Shown here piece after piece: positions 26,418 to 34,646 of a DNA stretch of 64,000 nucleotides (position 1 is the first letter of the stretch; each line of letters opens with the position of its first letter). The position numbers and the translations under genes were made by a program. Source of the DNA: Dyadobacter sp. SG02 (GTDB taxonomy: Bacteria > Bacteroidota > Bacteroidia > Cytophagales > Spirosomataceae). The notes under the pieces are model-generated. The model was not told where the DNA came from. It worked only from the letters and a program-made list of their open reading frames with translations, and did not search any database. The stretch lies in NCBI RefSeq assembly GCF_900109045.1, contig NZ_FNYL01000004.1, forward strand, positions 232,055 through 296,054, given 5' to 3'.

Positions 26418-27329
26418 ATGGGAAAGAAAGTATTGATCACCGGCGGCACTGGCCTCATCGGCAAGCGGCTGACGCAAATGCTGCTCGATAAGGGTTATGA
26501 AATTGCATTTTTGAGCCGCAAAAAAGCCCGGATTCCGTCAGTGCAGGTTTTTGAATGGGATATTCAAAAGGGATATATCGAAGAAGGCGCCCTCGACAAT
26601 CTGCATTTCCTCGTGCATTTGGCAGGTACCAATGTAGGCGAAGGTCGCTGGACGGAGGAACGCAAGAAATCCATCCTCGAAAGTCGCACGGAATCGATCA
26701 AACTCATTGCCCGCAAACTCGCCGAAAAGCCGGCAAAACCGGTTGCATTTGTATCGGCGTCTGGCATCAGTTACTACGGTCAAGACACCGGCGACCGCAA
26801 AAACACCGAAACTACCCCCGCAGGCAACGATTTTCTATCACATGTGAGCGTCGAATGGGAAAAAGCCGCGGACGAAATTGCGGCATTGGGTGTCCGAACC
26901 GTCAAGCTCCGGACCGGCATTGTGATCAGTAAAGAAGGTGGTGCGATCCCCAAAATGGCATTACCTGCACGCTTCGGCGTTGGCGCCCCGTTGGGTTCGG
27001 GAAAACAATGGATGTCCTGGATCCACCTTGAAGATATGTGCCGATTGTATATCGAAGCGCTTGAAAACGAAAACTGGCATGGCGCCTATAATGCCGTTGC
27101 CGCACCACCCGTAACCAACGAAGGCCTGACAAAAGCCATTTGCAAAGCGCTCAACCGACCGCAATGGTTTCCTAATGTGCCTGCATTTGCATTAAAACTC
27201 GCTTTCGGGGAAATGGCTGCCGTAGTGTTGGGCGGGAATTATGTGGTGAATGATAGAATTGAGAACGAGACGGAGTTTAAGTACCGGTATGGGGATTTGG
27301 GAAGTGCTTTGCAGGCAGAGTTGGGTTAA
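26418..27329 (+). CDS. TIGR01777-family NAD(P)-dependent oxidoreductase (YfcH-like)
   Basis: A 303-residue extended short-chain dehydrogenase/epimerase-like protein. The Rossmann motif GGTGLIGKRL is at about 7-16, followed by LVHLAGTNVGEGRW, typical of this family, SASGISYYGQDTGD and the C-terminal DUF1731 section (NRPQWFPNVPAFALKLAFGEMA). Bound cofactor is predicted; the natural substrate of the family is unsettled. The start fits the family N-terminus exactly. It converges on the M61 gene across a hairpin terminator. Confidence 0.88.
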   Translation: MGKKVLITGGTGLIGKRLTQMLLDKGYEIAFLSRKKARIPSVQVFEWDIQKGYIEEGALDNLHFLVHLAGTNVGEGRWTEERKKSILESRTESIKLIARKLAEKPAKPVAFVSASGISYYGQDTGDRKNTETTPAGNDFLSHVSVEWEKAADEIAALGVRTVKLRTGIVISKEGGAIPKMALPARFGVGAPLGSGKQWMSWIHLEDMCRLYIEALENENWHGAYNAVAAPPVTNEGLTKAICKALNRPQWFPNVPAFALKLAFGEMAAVVLGGNYVVNDRIENETEFKYRYGDLGSALQAELG

Positions 27330-27332
27330 TTT

Positions 27333-27363
27333 GACGATGGACGACAGACCATCGTCCATCGTC
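27333..27363. terminator. Inverted repeat, likely bidirectional terminator
   Basis: Perfect 10-bp stem GACGATGGAC / GTCCATCGTC with an 11-base loop between convergent genes. It lacks strong T runs. Its GACCATCG-type words recur near 25404-25430, so it may belong to a dispersed repeat. Confidence 0.5.
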
Positions 27364-27390
27364 GGCGGTTCATGGTCGACAAACGCCACG

Positions 27391-28887
27391 TCATTCTTCC
27401 TCCTCATCCTCCTCCAATTCCTCTTCCTCAATCGTCAGCACCTGTACCGTTTCGAGCCATTTTTCCCGCTGTACCTGAGCCTTAAAATCATCCAGCACAT
27501 TCAGTTGCACATTACCATTGCTGAAAACCGACATTTGCAGGCCTACAAATCCAAGCGCTTCATTCAGGCGGTCTTCAAGTGGCGTGGCGGTGAAAATGCA
27601 TTCTTGCCAATACCATTCGAGCGATTCTCCCGCCACTTCCTCGACAATACCCATGTAATCTTCGAGCGTATACCCGACGAACGGCTTGCCGAAACGCACC
27701 CATAGCAGCTTCATCACATCGTCCAGCGACTGCGCGTGATTGGTTTTCTTCCTTAAATACAAATCCAGAATGAGCGCTACCAGTGCGCCTTTGTGGTAAA
27801 CCGACACTTTCCGGTTTGGAATGCCCTTTTCATATCCATCCAGCCAAAGATCGAACGACGATTCCGCGAGCGACTGCGCCGCGTGGGCGCTGCTTTCGAA
27901 ATGGCGCTTCATATATACCTGCAATTCCTTCACATAGGTTTCGTCGTTGAAAACGCCGGCGCGTCTCAGGAACAGGTCGCCGTAGTAGGTTGTGCAGCCT
28001 TCGGCCACGAAGCAGGTCCGGAAGTAATTTTCTTTGGTAAAATCATAGGGCAAAAGCTCTGCCGGCCGAATGCGGATAATATTCCAGGCATGGAAAAGCT
28101 CGTGCGAACTCACACCCAGGAGGTCGGAATAAAGGCCTTCGCCTTCATCGTCGGGGCCGAGCACGATCATCGTCGAGTTCTGATGCTCCACGCCGTGGTA
28201 GAATGCGGTCGGCAAAATCAGGTTCAGGAAATGGTAATCGTTTTCAGGGAACTCGCCCATCATGGCGATCTGCTCGCGCGAAAACCGTCGGAAATCGCGC
28301 TCGATGCGCCGCCAGTTGGGTTTCAGGTTACCGTGCATCCATATTTTAAACTGAATGCCACGGACTTCGTATTCGCATTTCTGCAACGTTTCGGAGGCAA
28401 GCATCGGACTATCTACCAATTGATAAAAATCTCTCGCCGATAATGTATTCTTTCCTGCCGATGGCAATCCACACGCAATCTGGTAGCCTTCGGGCAAATC
28501 GAGTTTCACGCGGTAAGGATCGGTTATCCTGCCTTCGGTATACATGCAGAAGTTAATGAAGTTGAGGTACCACAATTCTTCGTCCACGTAGCTGCTGCCC
28601 GCATTTTGAATGGATGCGTAGTAGCTATAATGTATCCGCACCTCGGATTCTCCCGCAGTTCCAACCCGCCAGCGGTCTTTGGTTACCTTATGCAAGGGCA
28701 GTTTGTGACCATCGGATGAGATCGCTTCAATAAATTGAATATTTTTGGCAAAATTTTGAAGCTCGTACCGCCCCGGGCGCCATGCCGGCAGCTGGATTTC
28801 GATCTGTTCGCTATGGATTTCGGGAATGGTGTAATAAATGTCAAGAAAACGGGATTGTGGGTCAGGAACCGAAATGTGATAAAGCAT
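27391..28887 (-). CDS. M61-family metallopeptidase
   Basis: A 498-residue glycyl-aminopeptidase-like protease. The zinc motif is HELFHAWN at about residue 262, with the downstream glutamate in FVAEGCTTYYGDLFL. The N-terminal beta domain (about 1-170) has the usual PxWRPGRYEL element. There is no signal peptide and no PDZ domain at the end, although a PDZ often follows in the family. The C-terminus is a run of glutamate and aspartate (EEEELEEDEEEE). Predicted to be cytosolic. Transcribed alone, convergent with the oxidoreductase and divergent from the next gene. Confidence 0.87.
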   Translation of the reverse strand: MLYHISVPDPQSRFLDIYYTIPEIHSEQIEIQLPAWRPGRYELQNFAKNIQFIEAISSDGHKLPLHKVTKDRWRVGTAGESEVRIHYSYYASIQNAGSSYVDEELWYLNFINFCMYTEGRITDPYRVKLDLPEGYQIACGLPSAGKNTLSARDFYQLVDSPMLASETLQKCEYEVRGIQFKIWMHGNLKPNWRRIERDFRRFSREQIAMMGEFPENDYHFLNLILPTAFYHGVEHQNSTMIVLGPDDEGEGLYSDLLGVSSHELFHAWNIIRIRPAELLPYDFTKENYFRTCFVAEGCTTYYGDLFLRRAGVFNDETYVKELQVYMKRHFESSAHAAQSLAESSFDLWLDGYEKGIPNRKVSVYHKGALVALILDLYLRKKTNHAQSLDDVMKLLWVRFGKPFVGYTLEDYMGIVEEVAGESLEWYWQECIFTATPLEDRLNEALGFVGLQMSVFSNGNVQLNVLDDFKAQVQREKWLETVQVLTIEEEELEEDEEEE

Positions 28888-28995
28888 AGACGAAACGCGT
28901 GGTGTTAAGAGGAGCCGGAAGCGCAGAGCCGCTTAGACAAAAATCAGATAGTCCTACGTTACCAGTTACAACATTCTAAAATAAACGATTTTAAC

Positions 28996-29661
28996 ATGAA
29001 AAGTAAAATTCTCCTGCCATTCCTGTTTCTCCTGGCGGTTTTGATGAGTCCTTCGCTCATGGCGCAAAACGACGAATACTACCGCCCCGATTCGCTTCGG
29101 AAGGACCAGCCGGAAAGAAAGGAAATCCCTCCCGTCGAAAGAAAACCGCAAAACGATAAACCGGTACTCGCGGAAAAGAAGAAGCTGGCAGATTTTGAGG
29201 ATAAGAAATTCATCGAAAGGGTGCGCCTCGGAGGCAGCTTCGGATTGAGCCTGGGAACCGTTACGAACATCAACGTTTCACCGATGGCCGGTTATGAGCT
29301 TACTGAAAAACTAGTAGGTGGCGTAGGCGCGACGATCATGTATTTCCGCTATAAATATTATGATATCAACACTGCTTATTACGGTGGCCGGGCGTTCCTC
29401 ATGTATAATGTGATCCCCGTCGTGAATATCATCGGTGAATTTGAAGCACTGAATGTCGAAGGATCGTACCAGAAACGGCAATGGCTCGGCTCGCCGATGG
29501 CGGGGGCTTCCTATTCGCAACCGATTGGCGGGAAGTTTATCAAAGCAGTGCATTTGACGGCGCTGTACAATTTCAGCTACGACAGCCAGATCGACAAATA
29601 CAGTGGCCAGAACCTGTCTCCCTACGGCAGCCCCTTTGTTTTCAGGGTAACATTCCTTTAA
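28996..29661 (+). CDS. Exported beta-barrel-like protein of unknown function
   Basis: A 221-residue protein with a signal peptide (1-24, ending LMAQ), a charged proline- and lysine-rich linker (about 25-70, with PERKEIPPVERKPQNDKP), then alternating hydrophobic beta strands (LGGSFGLSLGTVTNINVSP, VGGVGATIMYFRYKYY) ending in F-L. This suggests a small outer-membrane barrel of eight or so strands. I can name no substrate. Its transcript ends at the hairpin 29686-29722. Confidence 0.6.
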   Translation: MKSKILLPFLFLLAVLMSPSLMAQNDEYYRPDSLRKDQPERKEIPPVERKPQNDKPVLAEKKKLADFEDKKFIERVRLGGSFGLSLGTVTNINVSPMAGYELTEKLVGGVGATIMYFRYKYYDINTAYYGGRAFLMYNVIPVVNIIGEFEALNVEGSYQKRQWLGSPMAGASYSQPIGGKFIKAVHLTALYNFSYDSQIDKYSGQNLSPYGSPFVFRVTFL

Positions 29662-29685
29662 GTATTATATTCAGGCCTAATTTTT

Positions 29686-29722
29686 AAGTCTTCATTTGAA
29701 CTAACCATTCGAATGAAGACTT
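29686..29722 (+). terminator. Intrinsic terminator after the barrel-like gene
   Basis: 11-bp stem AAGTCTTCATT / AATGAAGACTT followed by TTTATT. The second arm contains an ATG (29713) in frame with the next gene; its place inside the terminator argues against its use as a start codon. Confidence 0.75.
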
Positions 29723-29745
29723 TTTATTCAATACCAACATCAATT

Positions 29746-30378
29746 ATGGAAAACCCCGTATTAATCTTCGGCGCCGGCGACCTCGGTATGCAGGCCCTCG
29801 ATATTTTCAGAAGGAATAATGTACTCGTTTACGGCTTCCTCGACGACCATGCGGAGCTGCACGGTAAGGAATTCGGCGAAGTGAGTGTACTCGGCAATAC
29901 CGACGACACCAGCTTCCTTAATATACTCGGCTCGAAATGCGAGGCATTCATCGCGATCGGCGAGCGCTCGGTGCGGGAACGGCTCGTAGAAACATTGAAT
30001 GAGGAGTACAAGAATATGCCTGTGAATGCGGTCCACGACACTGCGGTGATCTCTGGGATGGCCGCGATCGGCCATGGTAACCTTATTGCGGCGCGCGCTA
30101 CCATCGGCGCACGTACGGTTGTGGGACATCATTGCCTCGTACAAACAGGCGCAATCATCGATACTTCGACCATCGTAGGCGATTTCGTCACCATCGGTGC
30201 GGGCGCGATCATCAACGACCGCGTGAAGCTGGCAGACGGTGTTTTCATCGGCTCGGGCGCGGTGATCGTGGCGGGTATCGAAGTAGGCAAGAATGCGCGG
30301 ATCGGTGCGGGATCGGTAGTGGTGGAGAATGTACCGGCTGGTGCTACCTATTTTGGCAATCCGGCGCGAAAAATCTGA
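29746..30378 (+). CDS. PglD/NeuD-like hexapeptide-repeat acetyltransferase
   Basis: A 210-residue sugar O- or N-acyltransferase. The N-terminal Rossmann-like domain binds the sugar nucleotide (PVLIFGAGDLGMQALDIF); from about residue 100 a left-handed beta-helix of hexapeptide repeats follows (HGNLIAARATIGARTVVGHHCLV, GAIINDRVKLADGVFIGSGAVIVAG). The double histidine in VGHH is the likely catalytic base region. I take the start at 29746; the ATG at 29713 lies inside the preceding terminator. No glycan-biosynthesis genes lie nearby, so the acceptor is unknown. Confidence 0.82.
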   Translation: MENPVLIFGAGDLGMQALDIFRRNNVLVYGFLDDHAELHGKEFGEVSVLGNTDDTSFLNILGSKCEAFIAIGERSVRERLVETLNEEYKNMPVNAVHDTAVISGMAAIGHGNLIAARATIGARTVVGHHCLVQTGAIIDTSTIVGDFVTIGAGAIINDRVKLADGVFIGSGAVIVAGIEVGKNARIGAGSVVVENVPAGATYFGNPARKI

Positions 30379-30449
30379 TAAAGCAGCAGAATAGCGACCG
30401 ACGGGCAACAATTTTCCGGCCCAATGTTTTTTATTAAACTGAAACACAT

Positions 30450-30457
30450 TACCTTTG
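30450..30457 (+). promoter_or_regulatory. -7 box of the DUF177-rpmF-plsX cluster
   Basis: TACCTTTG followed by CA is an exact match to the Bacteroidota -7 consensus. It lies 20 bases before the GTG at 30478 and inside the longer open frame from 30424, which rules that earlier start out. Confidence 0.65.
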
Positions 30458-30477
30458 CACTCCTTTTGACAGAAAAA

Positions 30478-31032
30478 GTGAAAGAGCTAAGTAAATACAA
30501 CATAGACATTTACGGTTTGGAAGACAAACAGTATGACTATGATATGGAGTCTGGCGACGCATTTTTTGAAGAAATGGAGCAGGATCTGATCGAGCACGGG
30601 CACTTCAAAACGCACGTGGTCCTGAACAAATCGGCGACGATGATCCAGCTCCGTTTTCACACAAAAGGAAGCGTAATCCTGACTTGCGACCGCAGTCTCG
30701 AGACATTCGAAGAACCTGTTGATTCCGACGAACGCATCATATTGAAGTTCGGCGATCACAACGAGGAACTGACGGAAGAGATCGAGATTATCAGCCGTAA
30801 CACCAACAGGATCAACGTAGCGCGTTACATTTTTGATTTCATCGCGTTGTCGTTACCGGTCAAAAAGCTCCACCCGAGCCTTAGGACGGAGGAAGACGAG
30901 CTCGATTTGGAAGACGACGAGGAAGAAGGAACACTGGTGTACACCTCGGGAGGACAGGAGGAAGGGGACGAAGCGGAGGATGAAGAGAAGATCGACCCAC
31001 GCTGGGAAGCATTGAAGAATTTGAAAAAATAA
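30478..31032 (+). CDS. DUF177 (YceD-family) protein
   Basis: A 184-residue cytosolic protein of the YceD/DUF177 family, in bacteria normally encoded beside rpmF and linked to 23S rRNA or ribosome assembly. The start is GTG at 30478 (protein MKELSKYNIDIYGLEDKQ): the longer frame from the ATG at 30424 would be interrupted by the promoter. The family cysteine region appears as LTCDRSLETFEEPV, with one cysteine instead of a CxxC pair. The C-terminal 60 residues are very acidic (EEDELDLEDDEEEGTL). First gene of the fatty-acid/ribosome cluster. Confidence 0.85.
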   Translation: MKELSKYNIDIYGLEDKQYDYDMESGDAFFEEMEQDLIEHGHFKTHVVLNKSATMIQLRFHTKGSVILTCDRSLETFEEPVDSDERIILKFGDHNEELTEEIEIISRNTNRINVARYIFDFIALSLPVKKLHPSLRTEEDELDLEDDEEEGTLVYTSGGQEEGDEAEDEEKIDPRWEALKNLKK

Positions 31033-31047
31033 TCTTTCTCTTCTGAT

Positions 31048-31067
31048 CAGTTGATTAAAATCAACTG
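31048..31067. promoter_or_regulatory. Perfect 20-bp palindrome before rpmF
   Basis: CAGTTGATT, two A bases, AATCAACTG. It lies between DUF177 and the rpmF promoter and is not followed by T residues, so an operator is more likely than a terminator. The half-site GTTGAT resembles that of the MarR operators at 23 kb, but with a spacer two bases longer. Confidence 0.5.
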
Positions 31068-31074
31068 CAAAGGA

Positions 31075-31103
31075 TTGAGAGAGAATGAGCAAGAATCACT
31101 TTG
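31075..31103 (+). promoter_or_regulatory. Putative promoter of rpmF-plsX-fabH operon
   Basis: TTG at 31075-31077, an 18-base spacer, and TCACTTTG (31096-31103) followed by CA: one mismatch to TAnnTTTG. It would give a leader of about 58 bases. Confidence 0.5.
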
Positions 31104-31166
31104 CAGTCTGCTTTAGCTGACTGATATAGATTATAAAATAGTAAATAACAATAGACCAAAAATATC

Positions 31167-31361
31167 ATGGCACATCCTAAGCGGAGACATTCCAGCACCC
31201 GTCGCGATTCACGCAGAGCGCACGATTTCCTTACCGGAAAGCAGTTGGGAACTGATGCTACAACCGGAGAAATCCACCAATTGCACCGTGCGCACGTACA
31301 CGAAGGCAACCTGGTTTACAGAGGTAAAGTTGTAGTTGAGAACTATACTAAAACGGTTTAG
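31167..31361 (+). CDS. rpmF: 50S ribosomal protein L32, zinc-free form
   Basis: A 64-residue ribosomal protein. The N-terminus MAHPKRRHSSTRRDSRRAH is diagnostic for L32. The usual two CxxC pairs of the zinc ribbon are absent: the protein has no cysteine at all, so it is a C-minus form that folds without zinc. The conserved linkage to DUF177 upstream and plsX downstream supports the call. Confidence 0.92.
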   Translation: MAHPKRRHSSTRRDSRRAHDFLTGKQLGTDATTGEIHQLHRAHVHEGNLVYRGKVVVENYTKTV

Positions 31362-31492
31362 TTTCAGTCGATGAGCAATTCAATTTCGCAGCAGCCCTAT
31401 AAAAGTTGTTGCGAAATTCTTTTTTACTGCGGCACATCTGCTAAATTTACACCTTCGGTTTCTAACTTATTTGTCAAAATAACAGCGTGTAA

Positions 31493-32431
31493 ATGAAAAT
31501 TGCGGTAGATGCTATGGGGGGAGATTTAGCTCCGCAAGCAATTGTTGAAGGGGTGATCCAAGCCTCTTCTGAGCTACCATCCGAGGCGAGAATCGTTTTA
31601 ATTGGCCGTGAAAACGTGATCTGGGATATTTTCAACCAGCATAACTTCACTCCTACTAATGTTGACGTCGTTCACGCAGAAGATGTAATCGAGATGGGGG
31701 AACATCCTACCAAAGCCCTTTCTCAAAAACCCAATTCCAGCATTGGCGTGGGGTTCAAGCTTCTGAAAGAAAAAGAGGTAGATATATTCTGCAGTGCAGG
31801 AAATACAGGTGCCATGCACGTGGGCGCCCTTTTCAGCATTAAAGCCATTGAAGGTATTCTTCGTCCCGCCATCGCAGGTCTCGTACCGCAGGTAGGAGGC
31901 GGTTATGCCGTAATGCTCGACATCGGTGCCAATGCCGATTGCAAACCGGAGGTCCTTTCGCAGTTTGGGGAAATCGGCTCGATCTTCGCCCAACACACTT
32001 TCCAGATCGACAAGCCGCGGGTTGCGTTGATGAATATCGGGGAAGAAGAGCAAAAAGGCTCCCTCACTTCGCAGGCCACCTATCCCCTGCTGAAACAAAA
32101 CAAACGCATCAATTTTATCGGAAATATCGAAGGGAAAGATCTCTTCACCAACAAGGCCGACGTGATCGTAACGGACGGCTTTACCGGCAATATTTTGTTC
32201 AAACTCGGAGAGTCCCTTTATGAGATTTCGAAGAAGAGAGGTTTCCAGGACGATTTTATCGACCAAACGAACTACGAGTCCATTGGAGGCAGTCCCATTA
32301 TCGGGGTTAATGGAAATGTGATGATCGCGCACGGGGTATCAACGCCTCTGGCTATCAAAAATATGGTTGACTGGGCTTACAAGCAGGTAAAATCCAAAGC
32401 TTACCAGCACATCGCCCAGGCATTGAGCTAA
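31493..32431 (+). CDS. plsX: Phosphate acyltransferase PlsX
   Basis: A 312-residue peripheral membrane enzyme that makes acyl-phosphate from acyl-ACP and phosphate, feeding PlsY in phospholipid synthesis. It starts with the family motif MKIAVDAMGGDLAPQAIVEG and has the conserved VDIFCSAGNTGA, MLDIGANADCKPE and DGFTGNILFKLGES. Length is slightly below the usual 330-350 but all motifs are present. The cluster order rpmF-plsX-fabH is widespread. Confidence 0.94.
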   Translation: MKIAVDAMGGDLAPQAIVEGVIQASSELPSEARIVLIGRENVIWDIFNQHNFTPTNVDVVHAEDVIEMGEHPTKALSQKPNSSIGVGFKLLKEKEVDIFCSAGNTGAMHVGALFSIKAIEGILRPAIAGLVPQVGGGYAVMLDIGANADCKPEVLSQFGEIGSIFAQHTFQIDKPRVALMNIGEEEQKGSLTSQATYPLLKQNKRINFIGNIEGKDLFTNKADVIVTDGFTGNILFKLGESLYEISKKRGFQDDFIDQTNYESIGGSPIIGVNGNVMIAHGVSTPLAIKNMVDWAYKQVKSKAYQHIAQALS

Positions 32432-32520
32432 CGACGGATGCTGACAACCACATGACTATGAAAAAACTGAAACTGTCCCTTTTTACCAAATCTATTCGGA
32501 TTTTGAATAGTTGATTTATC

Positions 32521-33516
32521 ATGACCCATATTAAAGCCTCTATAACAGGAATACAAGGTTATGTGCCTGATTATGTGTTGACTAATGCAGAATTGGAAAC
32601 AATGGTTGCGACGAACGACGAATGGATCGTTAGCCGCACAGGCATCAAAGAAAGGCGTATTCTGAAAGGCGAAGGTTTAGGAAGTTCACATATGGGTGCA
32701 GAGGCTGTAAAGGGTTTGCTGGCCAAAACCAATACAAGTCCCGGGGAAATCGACCTGCTCATTTGCGCTACTACCACACCCGATTTTGTTTTTCCCTGCA
32801 CGGCTAACCTCATCTGCGATATGGTCGGCATCCGTAACATTGGAAGCTTCGACATCCAGGCTGCCTGCTCGGGTTTTATTTATGCATTGACACTCGGTTC
32901 GCAGTTTATCGAGACCGGAAAATATAAAAAGGTCATCGTCGTAGGTTCGGATAAAATGTCCGCGATCGTCGATTATACCGACCGCAAGACCTGTATCCTA
33001 TTCGGCGACGGCGCAGGTGCTGTATTACTCGAACCGGACACGACAGGAAACGGCATTCTGGATTCCATCATCAAGTCGGATGGGGCCGGTTATCCCTACC
33101 TGAATCAGAAGGCCGGGGGAAGCCGCTACCCGCCTACCCACGAGACGATTGACAACAGGTTGCATTACGTTTATCAGGATGGTGCGCAGGTATTCAAATT
33201 CGCAGTAACAAATATGGCCGACATCGCTGCCGATATTATGGAGCGCAACGGCCTGAACAGCGACAACGTAGCATGGCTGGTTCCTCACCAGGCGAACCGT
33301 CGGATCATCGAAGCCACCGCCAATCGCATGGGCGTCGGGATGGACAAGGTGATGATGAACATACACAAATACGGAAATACCACGGCGGCGACAATCCCGC
33401 TTTGCCTGTGGGACTATGAATCACAACTAAAAAAAGGCGACAACCTGATACTCGCCGCTTTCGGCGGAGGCTTTACCTGGGGCGCGATGTATCTCAAATG
33501 GGGTATTGGAGCGTAG
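32521..33516 (+). CDS. fabH: Beta-ketoacyl-ACP synthase III
   Basis: Condenses acetyl-CoA or a branched acyl-CoA with malonyl-ACP to start fatty-acid synthesis. The 331-residue protein has the complete catalytic triad C116 ([11 protein letters not shown]), H256 (VPHQANRRI) and N286 ([12 protein letters not shown]). [11 protein letters not shown] and the N-terminal [16 protein letters not shown] are typical. It lies 89 bases after plsX; that gap holds only a tiny 20-codon frame (32452-32514) and a weak hairpin (32492-32510). Confidence 0.94.
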   Translation: MTHIKASITGIQGYVPDYVLTNAELETMVATNDEWIVSRTGIKERRILKGEGLGSSHMGAEAVKGLLAKTNTSPGEIDLLICATTTPDFVFPCTANLICDMVGIRNIGSFDIQAACSGFIYALTLGSQFIETGKYKKVIVVGSDKMSAIVDYTDRKTCILFGDGAGAVLLEPDTTGNGILDSIIKSDGAGYPYLNQKAGGSRYPPTHETIDNRLHYVYQDGAQVFKFAVTNMADIAADIMERNGLNSDNVAWLVPHQANRRIIEATANRMGVGMDKVMMNIHKYGNTTAATIPLCLWDYESQLKKGDNLILAAFGGGFTWGAMYLKWGIGA

Positions 33517-33564
33517 ACATGTGATTTTCATTAAAGCATTATCATACAATTCATTAGCATAAAA

Positions 33565-34131
33565 ATGGCAACTACTGCAGATTTGCGTAACGGTTTGGTA
33601 ATCCATTTCAACCATGATCTTTTTCAGGTGATTGAATTCCAACACGTGAAACCCGGTAAAGGAAACGCGTTCGTACGTACCAAACTGAAAAGCCTTACTA
33701 GCGGCAAAGTACTGGACAACACGTTCTCGTCAGGCGCAGGCATTACGCCCGTACGTGTGGAGAGACACAAGTTCCAATTCCTATATAAAGACGAGGTTGG
33801 CTACAACTTCATGAACTCCGAGACATTCGATCAGGTATTGATCGACGAAAAACTGGTGACCAACGCCGACCTGATGAAGGAAGGCCAGGAAGTTGAGATC
33901 CTGATCAATACCGAGACGGACGCTGCGCTGATTTGCGAATTGCCTCCCTTTGTCGAACTGACTGTTACCTATTCGGAGCCAGGCTTGAAAGGCGATACCG
34001 CCAACTCTCCCAAGAAAGCTATCGAGGTAGAGACAGGCGCCCGCATTATGGTTCCTTTGTTTATCGAAGAAGGCCAGAAAATCAAAGTCGATACGCGCAC
34101 ATACGATTACGTAGAAAGGGTTAAATCTTAA
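33565..34131 (+). CDS. efp: Elongation factor P
   Basis: A 188-residue tRNA-shaped factor that relieves ribosome stalling at proline runs. Three beta domains: KOW-like N-terminal, OB, and C-terminal ending VDTRTYDYVERVKS. The modified-loop lysine corresponds to K32 in HVKPGKGNAF. No EpmA/B genes are nearby, so its modification cannot be judged. Lies between fabH and accB in the common Bacteroidota order; accB follows 4 bases later. Confidence 0.95.
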   Translation: MATTADLRNGLVIHFNHDLFQVIEFQHVKPGKGNAFVRTKLKSLTSGKVLDNTFSSGAGITPVRVERHKFQFLYKDEVGYNFMNSETFDQVLIDEKLVTNADLMKEGQEVEILINTETDAALICELPPFVELTVTYSEPGLKGDTANSPKKAIEVETGARIMVPLFIEEGQKIKVDTRTYDYVERVKS

Positions 34132-34135
34132 TTAA

Positions 34136-34618
34136 ATGGAAACCAAAGAAATCCAAAAACTGATTGACTTCATTGCCCAGTCGGGACTAGATGAAGTGAA
34201 TATTGAAACGGCAGATCTGAAAATCAAGGTAAAACGCTTTGCAACTGCACCAGTGGTAGCCTACACTTCGGCACCCGTTGCGGCACCTGCGCCTGCAATC
34301 GCTCCTGCGGCTCCCGCAGCAGCTGCACCGGTCGCTTCGACTGAGCCAGTGGTTTCCAAAGAATCAGCTTCTTCGAATCTCATCACGATCAAATCCCCGA
34401 TGATCGGTACGTTCTACCGTGCATCAAGCCCGGAAACCCCGGCATTTGCCAACATTGGTGATGAGATTAAACCCGGAAAAGTAGTTTGCGTGATCGAAGC
34501 GATGAAACTGTTCAACGAAATCGAATCCGAAGTATCAGGTAAAATCGTTAAGATCCTGGTTGAAAACGCAACGCCGGTAGAATTCGACCAGCCATTGTTC
34601 CTGGTTGAACCTGCATAA
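34136..34618 (+). CDS. accB: Biotin carboxyl carrier protein of acetyl-CoA carboxylase
   Basis: A 160-residue carrier that shuttles CO2 on biotin. N-terminal helical part (1-35), then an alanine-proline-rich flexible linker (about 44-75), then the biotinyl domain with the target lysine K124 in [12 protein letters not shown]. Forms the BC-BCCP subcomplex with AccC encoded 28 bases downstream. The carboxyltransferase genes are not in the window. Confidence 0.95.
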   Translation: METKEIQKLIDFIAQSGLDEVNIETADLKIKVKRFATAPVVAYTSAPVAAPAPAIAPAAPAAAAPVASTEPVVSKESASSNLITIKSPMIGTFYRASSPETPAFANIGDEIKPGKVVCVIEAMKLFNEIESEVSGKIVKILVENATPVEFDQPLFLVEPA

Positions 34619-34646
34619 TGCAGCGAACGAAAACTCACTGAATTAC

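Noticed and set aside
29713..29745. Earlier ATG for the acetyltransferase
   Set aside because: It lies in the second arm of the upstream terminator, and the conserved Rossmann start begins at 29746.
32452..32514. 20-codon frame (MTMKKLKLSLF...) between plsX and fabH
   Set aside because: Too short to judge, overlaps a weak hairpin, and shows no leader-peptide logic such as repeated codons.
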